NCBI GenBank assembly: GCA_002704045.1 | Contig: PAFF01000016.1 | Span: 1-9,179 of the forward strand | Length of the DNA: 9,179 nucleotides | Direction: 5' to 3' | Origin: Fidelibacterota bacterium | Lineage (GTDB): Bacteria > Fidelibacterota > Marinisomatia > SCGC-AAA003-L08 > GCA-002704045 | Shown: one piece after another, positions 9,001 to 9,179 of the stretch | Layout of the letters: every line of letters begins with the position of its first letter | Position numbering within the stretch: the first letter of the stretch is position 1 | Made by a program: the position numbers and the translations under genes | Notes under the pieces: model-generated | Database searches by the model: none | Seen by the model: only the letters and a program-made list of their open reading frames with translations | Told to the model about the DNA's origin: nothing

Positions 9001-9179
9001 ATAACGATCCAAATGTATGTTCAGATACGGATGGTGATGACTGTGATGATTGTTCATCGGGTGAGTTCAATACCTCAGACGATGGGTATGATTATGATGA
9101 AGATGGATTATGTGACTTAGGTGACAGTGATGATGATAACGATGGCGCAATGGATGATGTAGATACTGATGATAACAAT
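1..9179 (+). CDS. giant modular surface protein (DUF285, TSP3-like stalk, LamG, PAN, propeller), partial at both ends
   Basis: Reading from base 3, every codon to base 9179 is sense, giving 3059 codons with neither a true start nor a stop. The ATG at base 3 is internal: the residues after it are the end of a DUF285 repeat, and bases 1-2 (AT) fit the Asn or Asp codon that normally precedes that Met. Domain order is DUF285 cap, Cys-rich linker, ten-repeat DUF285 domain, then a long Asp/Cys-rich TSP3-like stalk carrying LamG, unknown, PAN-like and propeller modules. Asp is overwhelmingly encoded by GAT. The disulphide-type Cys pattern and Ca-loop motifs indicate an exported protein; adhesion or glycan binding at the cell surface is inferred from the domain families. 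No signal peptide, membrane segment, sorting domain or catalytic domain is visible in this slice. No RBS, promoter or terminator can be assigned. Confidence 0.96.
3..104 (+). other. C-terminal end and cap of an upstream DUF285 (BspA-like) domain
   Basis: Residues 1-34 begin with MGNMF, the MxxMF core of a DUF285 repeat. They end in a cap with the pattern AxSxxNxCAIxTSxSxNxxWxYDWS. The same cap closes the complete DUF285 domain at 1047-1124, so this is the tail of a separate, earlier DUF285 domain that mostly lies left of the window. DUF285 repeats are leucine-rich-repeat-like solenoid units of surface proteins. Confidence 0.85.
105..209 (+). other. Cys-rich interdomain linker (DCNGxCxG / DECGVCxG type)
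   Basis: Residues 35-69 link the two DUF285 domains. They contain the motifs DCNGACFGDA and DECGVCEGPG, five Cys in all, counting the one in the FTCDG that follows. Short DCxGxCGG/DECGVCxG linkers of this kind recur, from memory, in large surface proteins of marine Bacteroidota and Marinimicrobia. A related VCDVCDGPG stretch appears again at 1602-1628. No enzymatic role is suggested; it is probably a disulphide-stabilised spacer. Confidence 0.6.
210..1124 (+). repeat. complete DUF285 (BspA-like) domain with ten WDVSxVxxM repeats
   Basis: Residues 70-374. The N-terminal cap (70-108) has the typical AVDLW...TYGHISN lead-in. Ten repeats follow, each opening with W: codons at 327, 402, 477, 552, 627, 702, 777, 852, 927 and 999. 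The consensus is WDVSNVTxMxxMFxxxxxFNQDISx. The period is 25 residues (75 bp), except the ninth repeat, which has 24. The tenth runs into the same CAIxTSW...YDWS cap seen at the left edge. DUF285 units form a solenoid and occur in BspA-family surface and adhesion proteins; binding to a host, particle or glycan is inference only. Confidence 0.93.
1128..1298 (+). repeat. canonical thrombospondin type 3 repeat opening the stalk
   Basis: Residues 376-432 start with NCDDDNDG and contain DNCIYESNQGQ, DFDGDGQGDACD and DDDNDG in order. This is the classic TSP3 pattern DNCxxxxNxxQxDxDxDGxGDxCD, in which Asp side chains bind calcium and Cys residues form disulphides. It follows the DUF285 cap with no spacer and is the start of the stalk that fills the rest of the window. 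Its length to the next unit is also 171 bp. Confidence 0.85.
1299..1754 (+). repeat. composite stalk unit (152 residues) ending in a MopE-like segment
   Basis: Residues 433-584. It begins as an ordinary stalk unit (VCSDTDDD, CDDCSSG, DGTDTDADG) with an extra Cys at unit position 45 (GCFD). The usual extension follows, reaching the DDC Cys at unit position 69. It then departs from the stalk pattern: a short CDICPLDD / DYDGDGLC stretch is followed by VCDVCDGPG and the Tyr-rich segment described separately. Its 152-residue length fits none of the 57, 90, 166 or 242 classes of the other units, which suggests a replaced or fused segment. Confidence 0.75.
1629..1754 (+). other. MopE-like putative metal-binding motif
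   Basis: Residues 543-584 read YYTYYYDGDGDGEGDP, then a Cys, a QPAYV stretch and an NDNDLFPQDGN ending. The order Tyr-Tyr, DxDGDGxGDP, Cys, P-x-YV, acidic tail resembles the repeats named after the MopE protein (YYxDxDGDGYGD...C...PxGYV...DCDD) known from many bacterial surface proteins. The usual DCDD Cys is absent here; the next Cys (1758) belongs to the following stalk unit. Assignment is by motif memory only. Confidence 0.5.
1755..2753 (+). repeat. stalk array I: six tandem 57-residue TSP3-like units
   Basis: Units start at 1755, 1926, 2097, 2268, 2439 and 2610, exactly 171 bp apart. The consensus is VCSDxDxDxCDDCSSGxY, then NxxxDGFDYDxDGLCDxGD, then xDDDNDGALDxxDSxDNxxE. Four Cys (unit positions 2, 10, 13, 33) recur in each. 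DxDxDG and DDDNDG resemble EF-hand-type calcium loops. The last unit stops at its position 48, a Cys, where the LamG domain begins. Synonymous and conservative changes between copies, with no length change, point to an old array under structural constraint. Confidence 0.9.
2754..3431 (+). other. LamG / concanavalin A-like domain inserted in the stalk
   Basis: Residues 918-1143; the recognisable fold is about 927-1131. Motifs in order are LNFDGNDQVTIP, DITLEVWFKF, NRWYHFVGIKEG, GRIYVDGELVG, TIGYAGYHTGHRGMIDEVRIWN, and AYYNFNEGSGSILNDLTGNGNNG with GPSW at the end. This is the complete signature of the LamG-like jellyroll family (Laminin_G_3), which binds carbohydrates or proteins, often with calcium. 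The insert contains no Cys of its own but is flanked by one Cys on each side (2751 and 3432) that ordinary units lack. Glycan binding is inferred; the ligand is unknown. Confidence 0.93.
3432..3629 (+). repeat. stalk resumes after LamG: unit tail plus one 57-residue unit
   Basis: Bases 3432-3458 (CDTNDNNSN) are positions 49-57 of the unit begun at 2610 and interrupted by LamG. The unit 3459-3629 is a standard copy with DGFDYDGDG and DDDNDGALD and all four Cys. It is followed in phase by the 166-residue unit at 3630. Confidence 0.88.
3630..4127 (+). repeat. 166-residue composite stalk unit (57+33+76), first copy
   Basis: Residues 1210-1375. It starts as a 57-residue unit but carries DGTDTDTDG instead of DGFDYD and an extra Cys at position 45 (GCSD). 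A B-type block follows: NDCDSCDLDPNND, DGDGVCGDLDNCP, DQVNTDGDSEGDVCD, DDDNDGCLD, then DDCDLDDDNDLV. The block holds the TSP3 core DNCPxxxNxDQ. Twelve Cys in total, an even number. It aligns without gaps to the copy at 6306-6803. Confidence 0.88.
4128..4613 (+). repeat. stalk array II: three 57-residue units, last one interrupted
   Basis: Units start at 4128, 4299 and 4470, each 171 bp apart. All have CDDCSSG and DGFDYDGDG or DGPDYDGDG and keep Cys 2, 10, 13 and 33. The third unit stops at position 48, where the sequence is SLNC, exactly as the 2610 unit stops at SYNC before LamG. The missing nine residues appear at 5154, after the inserted domain. Confidence 0.88.
4614..5153 (+). other. unrecognised 180-residue beta-type domain inserted in the stalk
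   Basis: Residues 1538-1717. Composition changes sharply from the acidic stalk to alternating hydrophobic stretches typical of beta sheets, such as ITLPLNFDIV, FQQISIGGN, YVMFGTPDEVLYPG and ILRVQVA ... FLTVDLGNIIVTS. It has four internal Cys (KPCTVDC, DDCNGS, PGCAYG) and is bracketed by one added Cys on each side (4611, 5154). I do not recognise the family. The strand pattern and the final TVDLGNIIV are loosely reminiscent of cohesin-like or Ig-like sandwich folds, but no diagnostic motif supports that. It sits in the same slot as LamG, so a cargo or ligand-binding role is inferred. Confidence 0.7.
5154..5864 (+). repeat. stalk array III: unit tail plus four tandem 57-residue units
   Basis: Bases 5154-5180 complete the unit begun at 4470. 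Full units start at 5181, 5352, 5523 and 5694. The first two are the closest pair in the window, with about 12 base differences over 171 by hand count, concentrated in the second half. Unit 5523 has DNDSALD and unit 5694 has CSGGSF and DDDGDGVAD, so calcium-loop residues vary slightly. All keep four Cys. Confidence 0.9.
5865..6305 (+). repeat. 90-residue stalk unit (57+33) followed by one 57-residue unit
   Basis: The unit at 5865-6134 has CEDCMSG, DGLDTDSDG and GCLD (Cys 45), then a 33-residue extension with SPDTDSDG and NDCDSDDDGDG, giving six Cys. The unit at 6135-6305 reverts to 57 residues and four Cys, with DNDLVID in place of DNDGALD. The 90-residue form is the minimal extended unit and the reference for the propeller-bearing unit at 7779. 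Confidence 0.86.
6306..6803 (+). repeat. 166-residue composite stalk unit, second copy
   Basis: Residues 2102-2267. It has the same length, Cys count (12) and motif order as 3630-4127: DGLDTDSDG, GCLD, DDCDSCDLDPNND, DNCPTVSNTDQ, DTDSDTEGDACD, DDDNDGCLD, NDCDLDDDNDLV and DSEPYNE. In the first copy the corresponding end is DSEPLNE. DNCPTVSNTDQ is a textbook TSP3 motif. Confidence 0.88.
6804..7778 (+). repeat. composite stalk unit with two tandem 76-residue blocks, hosting a PAN-like domain
   Basis: Residues 2268-2592. A 57-residue start (CDDCSSG, DGDDTDGDG, DADGCLD) leads into two successive B blocks, beginning near DDCDDCDFDPEND and NDCDICNLDPNDD, 76 residues apart. The second block is split at DNCPDVAN by the PAN-like insert and resumes at TDTDGDTLGDACD. 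With the insert removed and the two displaced residues counted back, the unit is 242 residues, exactly 166+76. It ends with NDCDDDDDNDGSLD before the next unit. Confidence 0.85.
7323..7577 (+). other. PAN/Apple-like domain nested inside a TSP3 repeat
   Basis: Residues 2441-2525, 85 in all. Six Cys are at codons 7359, 7410, 7422, 7440, 7491 and 7509. The core reads TLDECADACNNESGCNAITVYW, then a glycine/acidic turn, then LCRFFTECGDTYSEGETTTV. The pattern (T)LxxCxxxCxxxxxCxxxxxY...CxxxxxC plus a final Thr/Val strand is that of small PAN/Apple-like domains, which bind proteins or carbohydrates. It is flanked on both sides by halves of a TSP3 motif. Family assignment is by pattern; the ligand is unknown. 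Confidence 0.78.
7779..8843 (+). repeat. 90-residue-type stalk unit split by a propeller domain
   Basis: The N-terminal 47 residues (7779-7919) carry CNDCSSG, DGPDNELDG and DDDNDGCLD with Cys 45. The unit resumes at 8721 with DENPFQWSPDTDNDG and NDCDNDDDNDLV, matching positions 50 onward of the 90-residue unit at 5865. Counting two residues of the insert for positions 48-49, the unit is 90 residues. Cys 45 and the NDC Cys (position 69) therefore bracket the inserted domain. Confidence 0.82.
7920..8720 (+). other. probable beta-propeller (NHL/WD-like) domain inserted in the stalk
   Basis: Residues 2640-2906, 267 in all, without Cys. Repeating strand-turn blocks of about 40-47 residues are visible: GIEWVDDHLYAIN, GLTYDGEYLWIGS with IRGYDLGGNLVGTF, PITFNGQYFIVSD with IYLVDYDGTLI, SIQWVPDYDGSSLWLS with LNTYDFANNTF, and FFALAHDGTDLYYFY. 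The recurring 'xDGxxLW(I/V)' followed by 'xxxDxxGxLxxxF' is typical of propeller blades that read as short WD/NHL/PQQ-like repeats. About five or six blades can be counted, so the domain may be complete. No enzymatic motif is evident; a binding role is inferred. Confidence 0.7.
8844..9179 (+). repeat. stalk array IV: two 57-residue units, second cut by the window edge
   Basis: Units start at 8844 and 9015, 171 bp apart, with CDDCSSG and DGFDYDGDG or DGYDYDEDG. Both end in DDDNDGAMD, a local variant of GALD shared only by these two, suggesting they are sister copies. The window stops at position 55 of the second unit, so the stalk continues to the right. Confidence 0.9.

Overview
The whole window lies inside one protein-coding gene. 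Reading the plus strand from base 3, the frame stays open for 3059 codons to base 9179, with no stop, no credible start and no intergenic space. The window is therefore an internal slice of a giant repetitive extracellular protein of more than 3000 residues. In this frame a codon starting at base p is residue p/3 of the slice. No second gene, RNA gene, promoter or terminator is supported. The other open frames are shadows of the GAT-rich repeats; the minus-strand ones read as His/Tyr- or Ser-rich low complexity.

Layout. Bases 3-104 are the C-terminal cap of one BspA-type (DUF285) repeat domain. A Cys-rich linker (105-209) leads to a complete second DUF285 domain (210-1124) with ten repeats. 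From 1128 to the right edge runs a very acidic, Cys-containing thrombospondin type 3-like (TSP3) stalk with repeated Asp-rich, EF-hand-like calcium loops (DxDxDG/DDDNDG). Four globular modules are spliced into it: a LamG/concanavalin-like domain (2754-3431), an unrecognised beta-type domain (4614-5153), a PAN/Apple-like six-Cys domain (7323-7577) and a probable beta-propeller (7920-8720). A MopE-like motif sits near 1629-1754.

The stalk follows a strict length rule. Its basic unit is 57 residues (171 bp), and 23 copies or partial copies can be placed. Longer units measure 90 (57+33), 166 (57+33+76) or 242 (57+33+2x76) residues once inserts are removed. Three of the four globular domains enter at the same point, around residues 48/49 of the 57-residue unit. 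For two of them, exactly one Cys is added on each side and removing the insert restores a perfect 57-residue unit. The stalk thus looks like a calcium-dependent, disulphide-bonded rod with a defined loop that accepts cargo domains.

Organism and role. The AT-rich coding, DUF285 repeats, DCNGxCxG/DECGVCxG linker and TSP3/LamG/PAN mix resemble giant surface proteins of marine Bacteroidota or Candidatus Marinimicrobia; this is recognition from memory, with low certainty at phylum level. A cell-surface or secreted adhesin or polysaccharide-binding protein is the best inference. The secretion signal and anchor would lie outside the window.
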